Made by a program: the position numbers and the translations under genes
The notes under the pieces: generated by a model
Databases searched by the model: none
Told to the model about the DNA's origin: nothing
What the model saw: only the letters and a program-made list of their open reading frames with translations
NCBI RefSeq assembly: GCF_014698145.1
Contig: NZ_JACJSM010000001.1
Coordinates: 470,633-534,632, forward strand
DNA: 64,000 nt
Direction: 5' to 3'
From: Oscillatoria sp. FACHB-1406
GTDB taxonomy: Bacteria; Cyanobacteriota; Cyanobacteriia; Cyanobacteriales; Spirulinaceae
Shown here: in pieces, positions 19,072 to 27,910 of the stretch
Numbering within the stretch: position 1 is the stretch's first letter
How the letters are laid out: every line of letters begins with the position of its first letter

Positions 19072-21418
19072 TGTCTTTCATTAATTCTCTACGATTTAAC
19101 CGAACTCGACCATCTTCTGCCCCGCTCGTCGCAAAAATATAATGATTATCGGATTTAAGATCGACGGTGTTAAACTTTGAGTCAGGTACGCGATCGAGCA
19201 AGATTCCTACTTTATTGAGCCGCTGACCTTGGAGGTTAAGAGGCCATAATATAACTCTACCATCGTCTCCGGCGCTAACTAGATAGCAGGCGTTAGAGGT
19301 TAAAGCAACGGAGCGAACGGCTGCTCCTTGATGTCCGTCATTCCAACGCTCTACAACAGCAGAACTGCATTGAACTGATAGCGGTGAGATAATTCCACCA
19401 TCAGCATAGATATTTGATTTGCGAGACCCCAAATTAGGGTCTTGTTCCTCGATACACTGAAATAAGCGCTCGGAATTCCAGAGCGTTATTGTTCCGCTAT
19501 TATCGGCGACTGCTAAAATTTCTTTTTGACTATTATTTTGAGCCACTGCTAACGCTTCAATATAGTTTTCTTGACCCTGAATCTGTCTAAACGGAAATCG
19601 TTTTTCTTCTGAATATGAATTGTCTACAATTTGATAAAGTCTAAGTTTTTTAAGGAATCTGTTGCGCTCATTATTGACGTTGATAAATAAAAGAAATAAT
19701 TGATTGTATCGCCCAGCCAAAAAAATCACTTTGAGATTGTTAGGAAAATTTATATTACTGAAGGCTAAAGATGTTATCGTTCTTTCGAGATTGACAATCG
19801 TTTGAGGCTGTGGGGTTGTCTGGAATAAGTCCCACTGATACAGAAAACCGCTTCCATGAACGCTAAAAAGGTGCTGAAAGTCATCGCTAAAGGTAATATC
19901 AAAGAGGCGATCGCTTCTTTTTTTCCCCGTTGTATCGGTTAATGTTAATCGTTTTTCCGGAAAATCGGATGAGGATAACATATCCCAAAGTTGAATTTCT
20001 CCATTTTCTAATCCAACGGCAAATAAATCTTGCTTTCTAGCCTGTCCGGGTTGTTCTCGAACAACTTGTATCGCTTTATCGTTGGTTTCTCCTTTTTTAC
20101 CTTGACTGATGAGACGATTGCGAAAGAGGCTGAATAATTGCGTTTTATCAACTTGCCAGCGACGCAAAGTTTTATCGCTAGAGCCGCTGAGAACGGTGCT
20201 AGCATCGCGATTAAAGCGAACTGAATTTACTGAGGCAGTATGATAAGATTGGAAGGGTAAACCCCATTGCCATGCGCTAAAAAGGAGGAGGAGAAGTGCT
20301 AGCAATCCGACTCCAAGCTGCAAAACAAAGGGAATTATTGGTTGAATTTGTAATTCAAAGATTCTGCTGTTCGGGCGAACTGGAATTATTTGACTATTCT
20401 GTTCGGAGTTCGGTTCTGATAAGCAAGGTCTGACTTCAAAGTTTAACTTTTTTCCAGCACCCAACCAAGGACGATTTTTGCGAGCGATTAAGTCGGTTTC
20501 ACCTTGTTTTCCCGATAGTAGCGTTAAGGGTTCGGGAAAATCCAAACCGCATTTCTTGCGCTCTTGTGCTGCAATATCGAGATGGACTTGGCGATCGAGA
20601 TTACTCGAATTGATAAATTCTAAAGTATAGATAGCCGTATTTGCTCTTCGTTGGCGCTCTGTTGATTTTTTGTGTTGGGGAATGCTTTGCTGGGGGCGAT
20701 CGCAGTTAAATTCTACCTCCCCTTGGGGCAATATTTCTAAGGTTCCCTGTTCTTTCGCTGGATATTGATTCTCAGTTCTAGCTTCGACCAGAAAATCATA
20801 GGTTTTACTGGTGGTGAAGGGGCTGCGGGGCGGCGTACAGCGAAATATTTTTTCGACGTTTTCACCTGGATCGAGCGAGAAAGTTTGAGTGGTACTTTCT
20901 TCAAGCCATTCACTTTTTAGTTTTGAAATTTTAAGGTTGATTAATGTCGATTGAGAGCTAAGATTATATGCAAAAACAATAATATTAATTGCATCTCCTG
21001 GGTAGGTTTTTAGATTTTTAAGCGGCACATAAATTCTAAGCGGAATGCAAGGTTTTTCAATGGTTAAGCGAAGGTTTTCAGTGGCAAATAAACTCGGCAC
21101 TTCTATAGAAAAAGCTTTGAGAGTCAGGTCAATGGTTGTATCGTAAGCGGGAATGGGTGCTTTGATAATATAAATATCAAATTCCGTTACATCTCCCGGT
21201 GGCTTTTTAGCGCTCACTTCCGGCTCGACTTTATACCATTCTACATTTGAACTTGGGTCTATTCCTGCTGTTGTCAGTTCCAAATGAAAGCTGGCAAATT
21301 CGCGACTTCCATTTTTAATTTTTACTGTTAATTTATTCCGATCGCTAGAGTCATTTGGAAGGTCTGGCGTGAGCTTAAGCTCTTTTTTGGAGACGTTAAC
21401 CTGAATCGAATTATTCAC
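19034..21418 (-). CDS. Membrane protein with N-terminal beta-sandwich domains and C-terminal WD40 propeller, probable CIS anchor
   Basis: 794 residues. The first about 350 residues show beta-sandwich text like its neighbour (NRPWLGAGKKLNFEVRP; LDPGENVEKIFRCTPPRSP). A single membrane segment lies at about 358-384 (IPFVLQLGVGLLALLLLLFSAWQW). WD40 blades follow: SVNSVRFNRDASTVLSGSSDKTLRRW, ILAVADNSGTITLWNSE, SVALTSNACYLVSAGDDGRVILW and ATSGAEDGRVRL. Because both neighbours share the same membrane layout, this looks like a paired anchor or sensor. WD40 domains usually bind proteins; the partner is unknown. No catalytic motif is seen. Confidence 0.72.
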   Translation of the reverse strand: MNNSIQVNVSKKELKLTPDLPNDSSDRNKLTVKIKNGSREFASFHLELTTAGIDPSSNVEWYKVEPEVSAKKPPGDVTEFDIYIIKAPIPAYDTTIDLTLKAFSIEVPSLFATENLRLTIEKPCIPLRIYVPLKNLKTYPGDAINIIVFAYNLSSQSTLINLKISKLKSEWLEESTTQTFSLDPGENVEKIFRCTPPRSPFTTSKTYDFLVEARTENQYPAKEQGTLEILPQGEVEFNCDRPQQSIPQHKKSTERQRRANTAIYTLEFINSSNLDRQVHLDIAAQERKKCGLDFPEPLTLLSGKQGETDLIARKNRPWLGAGKKLNFEVRPCLSEPNSEQNSQIIPVRPNSRIFELQIQPIIPFVLQLGVGLLALLLLLFSAWQWGLPFQSYHTASVNSVRFNRDASTVLSGSSDKTLRRWQVDKTQLFSLFRNRLISQGKKGETNDKAIQVVREQPGQARKQDLFAVGLENGEIQLWDMLSSSDFPEKRLTLTDTTGKKRSDRLFDITFSDDFQHLFSVHGSGFLYQWDLFQTTPQPQTIVNLERTITSLAFSNINFPNNLKVIFLAGRYNQLFLLFINVNNERNRFLKKLRLYQIVDNSYSEEKRFPFRQIQGQENYIEALAVAQNNSQKEILAVADNSGTITLWNSERLFQCIEEQDPNLGSRKSNIYADGGIISPLSVQCSSAVVERWNDGHQGAAVRSVALTSNACYLVSAGDDGRVILWPLNLQGQRLNKVGILLDRVPDSKFNTVDLKSDNHYIFATSGAEDGRVRLNRRELMKDNAECYSKSTIFR

Positions 21419-21469
21419 TCTGATTCTCCTTTTGGAGCGAGTCTGCCTAACCTCGCTCTGACTAATGTT

Positions 21470-22720
21470 TTAGCTAAGTAATTGACGTAATTCTCGTCGC
21501 TTCCAAGCAAAGTGAAGAAGATTAATCCCAAACTCTTGGGCTGTCCGAATTTCGCTGCGGGGAAGCGATAAACGTTCGTCTAATCCCCAAGCGGCGGAGA
21601 GTTCGCCTTTAAGCAGGATAATGCCATCTCTGTACCAAACTTCGATCGCGCCTTGTTCGAGTTGAGGGAGGGCGGCAAACAGGAAAGGATGATTGCGGAT
21701 CGGATGATCTCGCGGAAGTTGGGTTTGCCAACTCGGTGCTTGGGATTGCGTTCGTCCGTCATACAGCAGAACTAAATAGTCGGGAGGCGGGCAATCGCTC
21801 GGAATTTCCACTAGAATAACTCCTCCAGCATTCAAGTAATACCTCAAACAATGAATTTGCTGCATTGCGAGATTAGAATCCAAGCTGGGCGGAAGATAAA
21901 GAATATCGTATTGTTTGAGTTGTTCTAGGAAGCTATAACTAGCATCAATATCAAGTTCTACTCGAGCGATCGCGTCGTCCCCGACTAAATTAGGATAAAG
22001 TACCGCTACCGATCGCATCAAGCAAGCCCAATTTTCATTGTAAATTTCGCTCCCGCTCGCATTCACCGTTCCCACGCGCACGATTCCTTGAGGATGAAGT
22101 TGGGCGCGCAGGCGATAGCGCAAATCTAACTGGTTGACTTCAGGATCTAAAACATCGCTGGGCGCAACAACAGAATTCGCTCCCTGACTCCAGCGAACCC
22201 GACACAATTCCAGTTCTCCCGGATTCGTTAACTCGGTTTTTTGATCGATGCGAAAATATTCCCGAACAACCGCACTCTCCCGAGGAGCATTTAATTCTTC
22301 CGGATCTCGATAGCTAATTAATAAATAAGCGGGCGGCGGATTCTCCACCGAAGCTTTGGGAACCCGAATAAAAAACGTAATCGGTTCGGAAACAATAATC
22401 GGATTTCCTTCCCAATCTACGGCAACACCCGGTTGAATTTCCACCCAACAATCCGAACGCGACTCGCGAATGACATCGGCGGGAATCGGAATCGGTTTAA
22501 CCCCTAATCCGTAAATGATGCCCGGTTGATGGAGCGCTTGGTAATGCAGATTCTGGCGCTGGCGCAGATATTTATGAGCGACATTCCACAGTTCTGCGGT
22601 AATCATCAGACTGTCGTAAACCTGCAATCGCTCTAAGGGACGCAGTTTTTGTTCTGGATCGATCGACGGCGGCGGGAAAAAGGAATGATTCATTGCAGGT
22701 TTGGGTAAGCTGCCACGCAT
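21470..22720 (-). CDS. CIS-associated protein with DUF4159-like C-terminal part
   Basis: 416 residues, no membrane segment. The N-terminal half (SIDPEQKLRPLERLQVYDSLMITAELW, GIIYGLGV, EIQPGVAVDWEGNPIIVSEPITF) resembles a protein type that recurs in cyanobacterial CIS loci. The C-terminal half (YDILYLPPSLDSNLAMQQ, LRYYLNAGGVILVEI) has the look of a DUF4159/ glutamine-amidotransferase-like Rossmann fold without a visible catalytic cysteine. Two starts are possible, 22720 (MRGSL) and 22693 (MNHSF); neither has a clear ribosome binding site. The gene lies 51 bp upstream of the WD40 gene and is probably in its operon. Confidence 0.55.
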   Translation of the reverse strand: MRGSLPKPAMNHSFFPPPSIDPEQKLRPLERLQVYDSLMITAELWNVAHKYLRQRQNLHYQALHQPGIIYGLGVKPIPIPADVIRESRSDCWVEIQPGVAVDWEGNPIIVSEPITFFIRVPKASVENPPPAYLLISYRDPEELNAPRESAVVREYFRIDQKTELTNPGELELCRVRWSQGANSVVAPSDVLDPEVNQLDLRYRLRAQLHPQGIVRVGTVNASGSEIYNENWACLMRSVAVLYPNLVGDDAIARVELDIDASYSFLEQLKQYDILYLPPSLDSNLAMQQIHCLRYYLNAGGVILVEIPSDCPPPDYLVLLYDGRTQSQAPSWQTQLPRDHPIRNHPFLFAALPQLEQGAIEVWYRDGIILLKGELSAAWGLDERLSLPRSEIRTAQEFGINLLHFAWKRRELRQLLS

Positions 22721-22893
22721 TTAAATCGCGCTCTGGGGGACGCTTTTTTCAGTCATCCGTTAGGGAAAGACGAATTACCAATTAAAACAATTACGAATTA
22801 CGAGAGCGTGGAAAGGTTTCTCTTGCCCAATCTACGTCAGTTTTAGCTTGAATTTTGAGAATTAATGCACCTTCCCAACCCAAATATTACAGA

Positions 22894-24381
22894 TTAATTG
22901 TGCTTTTGTACCGTCGAATCGGGCGATCTTTGCTCGCTACAAGCGAATAAGCTCCCATCGGGCATTGTTGTATCGCACAACAGGGCTTTTTGAAGATTTG
23001 TTTCAGTTACCGTAGCACCGCTAAGATTCGCATTGGCGAGATCCGTTTCGGTGAAGTCAACTTCGCTGAGATTCGCGCCTTGAAGATTTGCCCCCCTCAA
23101 ATTCGCCTTACTAAGATTGACTCCTTGCAAATTAGCACCACTGAGATCGATCGCGGTTAAATTAATTTCACTGAGATCGAGATTGCTTAAATTCGCCCCC
23201 CTCAAATTGGCATTATTCAACAGCGTTTCTCTCAAAGGCGTACTGGTAAGATTAGCTTCCCGGAGATCCGCGCCTTCCAGACTTGCCCCTCTCAGGTTAC
23301 TACCGCTCAGATTCGCTCGCCGCAAATCCGCACCTTTCAAACTAGCATTCTCTAAATCGCTTCTACGCAAATCCGCCTCGGTTAGCACGGCGCGCTCTAA
23401 ATTACTCTCGCTAAGATTTGCCATTATCAGCGTTGCCGCGTTCAAAATCGTATTTTGCAAGTTCGTTCCCTGCAAATCCGCGCGGTTGAAGTCGATCCCG
23501 CTTAAATTCAGCCCGTTAAGGCGGGTATTTTGCAAGTTAGAACCTTCGAGGCGAGCTTCGCTGAGGTTAATTCCGTCGATCGCGACATCGAGTAAGAAAG
23601 CGTCTTCGAGGTTGGCTTTGCTAAGATTGGTATCGCGCAGAATCGCTCCCTTAAGATTCGCGCCGATCAGATTGGCTTCTTGAAGATCCGCCCTCTCCAG
23701 ATTGGCATTATTGAGTTGAGATTGACGAAGATCGGCTTGAGTGAGGTTCGCGCCTCGCAGATCCGCCAGAGAAAGGGAAGCGTTCTGAAGATTGACTCCT
23801 CGCAAATTGGCATTTTGTAACCGAGTATTGGCGAGGTTTGCCCCTTCTAGATTGGCTCCTTCCAAGTTAAAATTGCTGAGGTCAATTTGACTGAGATTCG
23901 CCCCGGCTAAGTCGCTGCCGTTTAAATTCTCGGTGGGGATGGGGACGCGATTGACGATCGCCCAAACGGTGTACCATTTTTTATCGAATAGGGTTTTGTC
24001 GTCGATAATTGCGTCTTTAAGGTTTGCGCCTTGGAGTCGTGCGTTACGCAGATCCGCGCCGCGTAAGTCGGCTTCGCGCAAATCTGCGCCGACGAGGTTA
24101 GCTTCTCGCAGGTAAGCTTCCCGAAGATTTGCTCTTCGGAGGTTGCCGCGTTCGAGGTTAGCATCCCGCAGGTTCGCACCTTGCAGGTAAGTGCGTTCGA
24201 GGTTAGCATCTTGCAAATCGCAGCCCGGACAGATGCGCTTTTCTTTCAACTCTCGGAGGGGTTCTGGCTCTTGGGTTTGGCTGGGAATGCCGAGGGAGGG
24301 GAGGGGACGGGGCAGGGGCAGAGGGAGTTGAGCGAGGGTCGCGATCGCGGCGAAATTCAGCACTAGGAGGTTAAGATTCAT
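22894..24381 (-). CDS. Exported pentapeptide-repeat protein
   Basis: 495 residues. The N-terminus (LLVLNFAAIATLAQLPLPLP) is hydrophobic and fits a signal peptide. A CPGCDLQDANLERTYLQGANL segment opens a long run of A(D/N)LxX pentapeptides that continues almost to the C-terminus, broken once around VWAIVNRVPIPTENLNGSDL. Such repeats fold as a right-handed quadrilateral beta-helix. Many cyanobacterial members are lumenal or periplasmic and have no known activity. It lies 173 bp upstream of the CIS-associated 416-residue gene on the same strand; whether it belongs to the CIS is open. Confidence 0.85.
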   Translation of the reverse strand: MNLNLLVLNFAAIATLAQLPLPLPRPLPSLGIPSQTQEPEPLRELKEKRICPGCDLQDANLERTYLQGANLRDANLERGNLRRANLREAYLREANLVGADLREADLRGADLRNARLQGANLKDAIIDDKTLFDKKWYTVWAIVNRVPIPTENLNGSDLAGANLSQIDLSNFNLEGANLEGANLANTRLQNANLRGVNLQNASLSLADLRGANLTQADLRQSQLNNANLERADLQEANLIGANLKGAILRDTNLSKANLEDAFLLDVAIDGINLSEARLEGSNLQNTRLNGLNLSGIDFNRADLQGTNLQNTILNAATLIMANLSESNLERAVLTEADLRRSDLENASLKGADLRRANLSGSNLRGASLEGADLREANLTSTPLRETLLNNANLRGANLSNLDLSEINLTAIDLSGANLQGVNLSKANLRGANLQGANLSEVDFTETDLANANLSGATVTETNLQKALLCDTTMPDGSLFACSEQRSPDSTVQKHN

Positions 24382-24469
24382 CGAAAAATTGGGTAGAAAC
24401 CCCGTCCTTCTAGGACGGCTCGATCTTAAAAGTTTAACGCCATCACAGAACTGACGCTATAATGTGAGG

Positions 24470-25642
24470 ATGGATAAAGCCTATCGCTACCGTTTCTATC
24501 CTACCACCGAGCAAGAATCACTCTTGCGACGGACAATGGGCTGTGTACGGCTCGTCTACAACAAGGCTTTGGCTGCTCGCACACAAAGCTGGTACGAACG
24601 ACACGAGAGAATTGACTACGTTCAGACTTCCTCGATGTTGACAAATTGGAAACAACAGGAAGAGTTGGATTTCCTCAACGAGGTTAGTTGCGTTCCACTT
24701 CAACAGGGATTGAGGCATCTGCAAAAGGCTTTTACTAATTTCTTTGCCGGACGCGCTCAATATCCCAAATTCAAAAAAAAGCATCACGGCGGTAGCGCTG
24801 AATTCACGAAGTCGGCTTTCCGATGGAAAGATGGACAAGTGTTTTTGGCTAAATGCTCTGTTCCATTGCCGATTCGCTGGTCTAGGCAGATACCTACGGG
24901 TTGCACTCCGTCTACCATCACTGTCAAATTGACCCCTAGCGGTCGTTGGTACATTTCTTTGTTAGTAGATGACCCGACTATCAAGCCACTCCCCAAGACC
25001 GATAAACAAATCGGATTGGATTTTGGGGTGACGAGCTTGATTGCTACTAGCGATGGGGACAAGATTGCTAACCCCAAACACTTTAAACGACTTTACAAGA
25101 AGTTGAAACGCCTTCAAAAGGCACTGTCTCGGAAACAGAAGGGGAGCAACAATAGATACAAAGCAAGGTTGAAGGTGGCTAAAGTCCACGCGCAGATAAC
25201 CGATGCTAGGACAGATTTCTTGCACAAGCTGACGACTCAACTGGTACGTGAAAACCAAACGATTGTGGTTGAGGACTTAGCGATTAAAAATATGGTCAAA
25301 AACCACAAGTTGGCGAATGCAATTAGCGATGCCTCTTGGGGGGAGTTGACCCGACAGCTTGCCTATAAATGCCAGTGGTATGGTCGAGAACTGGTAAAGA
25401 TTGACCGCTACTTCCCTAGCTCTAAAAGGTGTGGGAACTGTGGGCATATAGTGGACAAGATGCCGTTGAATGTCAGGGAGTGGGAATGTCCTGAATGTGG
25501 GACTCAACATGACCGGGATATCAACGCATCGAAAAATATTTTGGCGGCAGGGCTTGCCGTGTCAGTCTGTGGAGCGACCGTAAGACCAGAGCGGAGTAAA
25601 TCTGTGAAGGCTGGTGCTATGAAGCAGAAACCTAGATCGTAG
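24470..25642 (+). CDS. tnpB: TnpB RNA-guided nuclease (IS200/IS605 OrfB)
   Basis: 390 residues from ATG 24470 (MDKAYRYRFYPTTEQ); a GTG two codons upstream is also in frame. All catalytic parts appear intact: RuvC Asp in IGLDFGVTSLIA, Glu in IVVEDLAIKNM, and the last Asp in QHDRDINASKNI. The zinc ribbon CGNCGH ... CPECGT is complete. TnpB proteins cleave DNA guided by an RNA made from the element's right end and favour retention of the element. No frameshift is seen. Degraded copies of the same family are present at 15.3 and 56.9 kb. Confidence 0.92.
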   Translation: MDKAYRYRFYPTTEQESLLRRTMGCVRLVYNKALAARTQSWYERHERIDYVQTSSMLTNWKQQEELDFLNEVSCVPLQQGLRHLQKAFTNFFAGRAQYPKFKKKHHGGSAEFTKSAFRWKDGQVFLAKCSVPLPIRWSRQIPTGCTPSTITVKLTPSGRWYISLLVDDPTIKPLPKTDKQIGLDFGVTSLIATSDGDKIANPKHFKRLYKKLKRLQKALSRKQKGSNNRYKARLKVAKVHAQITDARTDFLHKLTTQLVRENQTIVVEDLAIKNMVKNHKLANAISDASWGELTRQLAYKCQWYGRELVKIDRYFPSSKRCGNCGHIVDKMPLNVREWECPECGTQHDRDINASKNILAAGLAVSVCGATVRPERSKSVKAGAMKQKPRS

Positions 25643-25730
25643 CGTCCTCGTTTTTGAGGTCTCCTCAAAAATATGGACGGGCGCGTGAGGTTTAGGAATC
25701 CCCGCGCCTTTAGGTCGGGGAGGATGTCAA
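25560..25730 (+). ncRNA. Predicted omega/right-end guide RNA of the tnpB element
   Basis: In this family the guide RNA comes from the 3' end of tnpB through the right end of the element. Here that stretch contains a perfect 9-bp stem (25651-25671) and a second stem-loop (25700-25720). The guide would then be the bases just past the right end, near 25731. Limits are approximate and no expression evidence can be seen. Confidence 0.45.
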
Positions 25731-25853
25731 TGAACTAGCCTACTTGCGAGCCGAGGGTCTTAGCGAACTCTTTTTAGAGTAGCCGAAGGAATCGACTCCA
25801 AGCAAGGCACGACTGGGCATCTTTTTCGGACTGGAGGACGAGGAGGAGGGACG

Positions 25854-27536
25854 ATGGGGAAGCGGTGGATTTTAATCGTTATAAGCCTGAGTTCCGTCTT
25901 TTGGGGAGGGGCGGTTCGGGCGCAGGAAAATGGCGGCGAGGAGTTTAAGTACCCGAATCCGGCGTTTTGGGCGGAGCAGTGTTTGTTTTTGGGCGGGCAG
26001 AAGTTGTATGCTGAGGCGCTAAAGGCGTGCGAACGGGCGATCGCGCTCGCACCGGAGGAGGAAAACCGCGAACTCTGGCAAGCGCGCAGTTATTCGCTAT
26101 TTCAACTGGAGCGCTACGCTGAGGCGGTGGTGTCTTACAATCAATTTCTGCGGTTGTCTCCCGAGGATTCTTTGGCTTGGACGAATCAATGTATTGCGCT
26201 GTATCGTTTGGAACGCTACGACAGCGCGATCGCGTCTTGCCAGCAGGCGCTATCGACGAATGGGAATTGGGGGATTGGCAGTCCGGTGCTGGCTTGGTAT
26301 CATCGGGGACGCACGTTACAGGCGTTGGGCGGGCAGCAGCCAACGCAGGAGGGGGCGCTAAACTACTATCAGCAGGCGGTGGAATCTTACGATCGCGCCT
26401 TGGAATTGGCTCCGAACGATAGTTTGGCGGCGGCTGGACGTTGCGAGTTATTATCGGTGTTGGAGGCGGGAGGGGGCTGCAATATCGAAACTGCGATCGC
26501 GGCTTACGAAACGGCGGCAGCGCGATCGCCCCAAGATGTAGATTTGTGGAAAAATCAAGCCATTGCCCTAGAACGCCTCGGACGCGATGAAAAGGCGTTG
26601 GAGTCCTATATGCGCGCTTTAGCGATTCGTCCGACTTATTCGCTGCTTCTGGTTCAACAGTGCGCGGTACTCAATCGCCTCGGACAATATCAGGAGGCGC
26701 TGAAGGCGTGCGAGGCAGCGATTGCAGGGGATGGGGTTTGGGGCGATCGCAATCCGGCTTATGCTTGGAGTCAGAACAGTCGCGCCCAAATTGGTTTGGG
26801 GCAGTACGAAGCGGCGCTGGCGGCGGCGGAACGGGCGACGACAATCGATCCGAATTATTCGGAAGGGTGGAATAATCGAGGGGTGAGTTTGTGGTATTTG
26901 AATCGGTTGGAGGAGGCGTTGGCGGTAACGGAACGGGCGATCGCGCTGGTTCCCGATTCCGCGATCGCGCTGTTCAATCGCGGTAGAATTTTGAGTAGCT
27001 TGCAGCGCTATGCCGACGCGATCGCTTCCTACGATAGCGCGATCGCTGCCTACGACGTTCGTCCCACCGATCCCTTAAGCTGCCAAAACCTGAAGCCGGA
27101 TGTTAAAGATATTCGCCAAGACGCGCGAGAAATGTGCGCTTCGCTCTGGAATCAAAAAGGAGTCGCCCACCTGCGGTTGAAGGAGTACCCCTTAGCGAAA
27201 ACCTCGCTGCAAATGGCGGCGGCTATTTTGCCGGACTTTTTTGAAGCCTGGTACAATCTAGGGATTGCGTTAGCCTCCGCCAACGAAAACGAAGCCGCCC
27301 TAGAAGCCTACGCTCGCGCCGATCGCCTCCGCCCCAACCAACTGGATATTTTGCTGGCGAGAGGGGCGATTTTGGAGAAGCTGGAACGCTACGAAGACGC
27401 GATCGCGCTTTACGATGCTATTCTCGCGATCGCGCCCCAATCCACCGCAGCGCGCCAAGGACGAGCCAGAGTCAGCGAAATATGGCTCCAGCGAAAGCTT
27501 AAACCCCCTTCCCCTCCCCAAACCCCGCCGCCATGA
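25854..27536 (+). CDS. Exported tetratricopeptide-repeat (TPR) protein
   Basis: 560 residues with a signal peptide (WILIVISLSSVFWGGAVRAQ, cleavage likely after RAQ). About ten TPR units follow, for example QARSYSLFQLERYAEAVVSYNQ, NNRGVSLWYLNRLEEALAVTE and YNLGIALASANENEAALEAYARA. TPRs bind other proteins. The C-terminal tail is proline-rich. Its last four bases overlap the start of the tail-assembly-chaperone gene (ATGA), so the two are translationally coupled. That is odd for an exported protein followed by a cytoplasmic assembly factor. An A/G-rich ribosome binding site (GGAGGAGGGACG) precedes the ATG. Confidence 0.85.
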   Translation: MGKRWILIVISLSSVFWGGAVRAQENGGEEFKYPNPAFWAEQCLFLGGQKLYAEALKACERAIALAPEEENRELWQARSYSLFQLERYAEAVVSYNQFLRLSPEDSLAWTNQCIALYRLERYDSAIASCQQALSTNGNWGIGSPVLAWYHRGRTLQALGGQQPTQEGALNYYQQAVESYDRALELAPNDSLAAAGRCELLSVLEAGGGCNIETAIAAYETAAARSPQDVDLWKNQAIALERLGRDEKALESYMRALAIRPTYSLLLVQQCAVLNRLGQYQEALKACEAAIAGDGVWGDRNPAYAWSQNSRAQIGLGQYEAALAAAERATTIDPNYSEGWNNRGVSLWYLNRLEEALAVTERAIALVPDSAIALFNRGRILSSLQRYADAIASYDSAIAAYDVRPTDPLSCQNLKPDVKDIRQDAREMCASLWNQKGVAHLRLKEYPLAKTSLQMAAAILPDFFEAWYNLGIALASANENEAALEAYARADRLRPNQLDILLARGAILEKLERYEDAIALYDAILAIAPQSTAARQGRARVSEIWLQRKLKPPSPPQTPPP

Positions 27537-27910
27537 ACCCCACCGAATTCAACTTCACCCTTCCCAAAGGTTTAGTCGATGCCGACGGACACCTCCATCG
27601 CCACGGAACCATGCGCTTAACCACGGCAAAAGACGAGTTATTCGTGCAACGGGACTATCGCGCGCGCGAAATTCCCGGTTACGGGTTTTTGCTCCTCCTC
27701 TCGCGCACCATCTCCCGTTTGGGCAATTTAACCGCCCTTCCCCCCGAACTATTAGAAGAACTATTTACCCTCGATATCGCCTATTTGCGAGAGTTTTATA
27801 ACCGCATCAACCAGCAAGGAACCGCCGCAGTTCCGGCGCGCTGTCCTCAGTGTAATTGTACCTTTAGTACGGAGTTAATTTTAGCGGGGGAGCCGCAAGC
27901 TACCCCCTAG
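27533..27910 (+). CDS. CIS tail assembly chaperone-like protein, second copy, with zinc-knuckle-like tail
   Basis: 125 residues. It is a paralogue of the protein at 46269-46619: both open with (E/N)F(T/N)FTLPKG, then a D..G.LHR.G.MRL segment and an LSRTISRLG/LARVITRLG helix, then L..LY(N)...I. The C-terminus adds a CPQCNC motif that could bind metal. Similar proteins sit in cyanobacterial and eCIS loci next to tube genes and are annotated 'phage tail assembly protein'. The 3' end overlaps a second frame encoding a DUF6760 domain without its own start codon (see next entry). Confidence 0.75.
   Translation: MNPTEFNFTLPKGLVDADGHLHRHGTMRLTTAKDELFVQRDYRAREIPGYGFLLLLSRTISRLGNLTALPPELLEELFTLDIAYLREFYNRINQQGTAAVPARCPQCNCTFSTELILAGEPQATP

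Larger units (their letters stand above)
24395..25730 (+). mobile_element. IS200/IS605-family element carrying only tnpB (IS1341-type)
   Basis: A left-end hairpin (CCGTCCT 24402-24408 with AGGACGG 24412-24418) precedes tnpB. A right end with two stems follows it: TTTTTGAGG 25651-25659 with CCTCAAAAA 25663-25671, and CCCCG 25700-25704 with CGGGG 25716-25720, ending near GGATGTCAA. No tnpA is present, so it would depend on a transposase elsewhere. The borders are estimates because these elements leave no target duplication. It separates the pentapeptide gene from the TPR gene. Confidence 0.75.
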
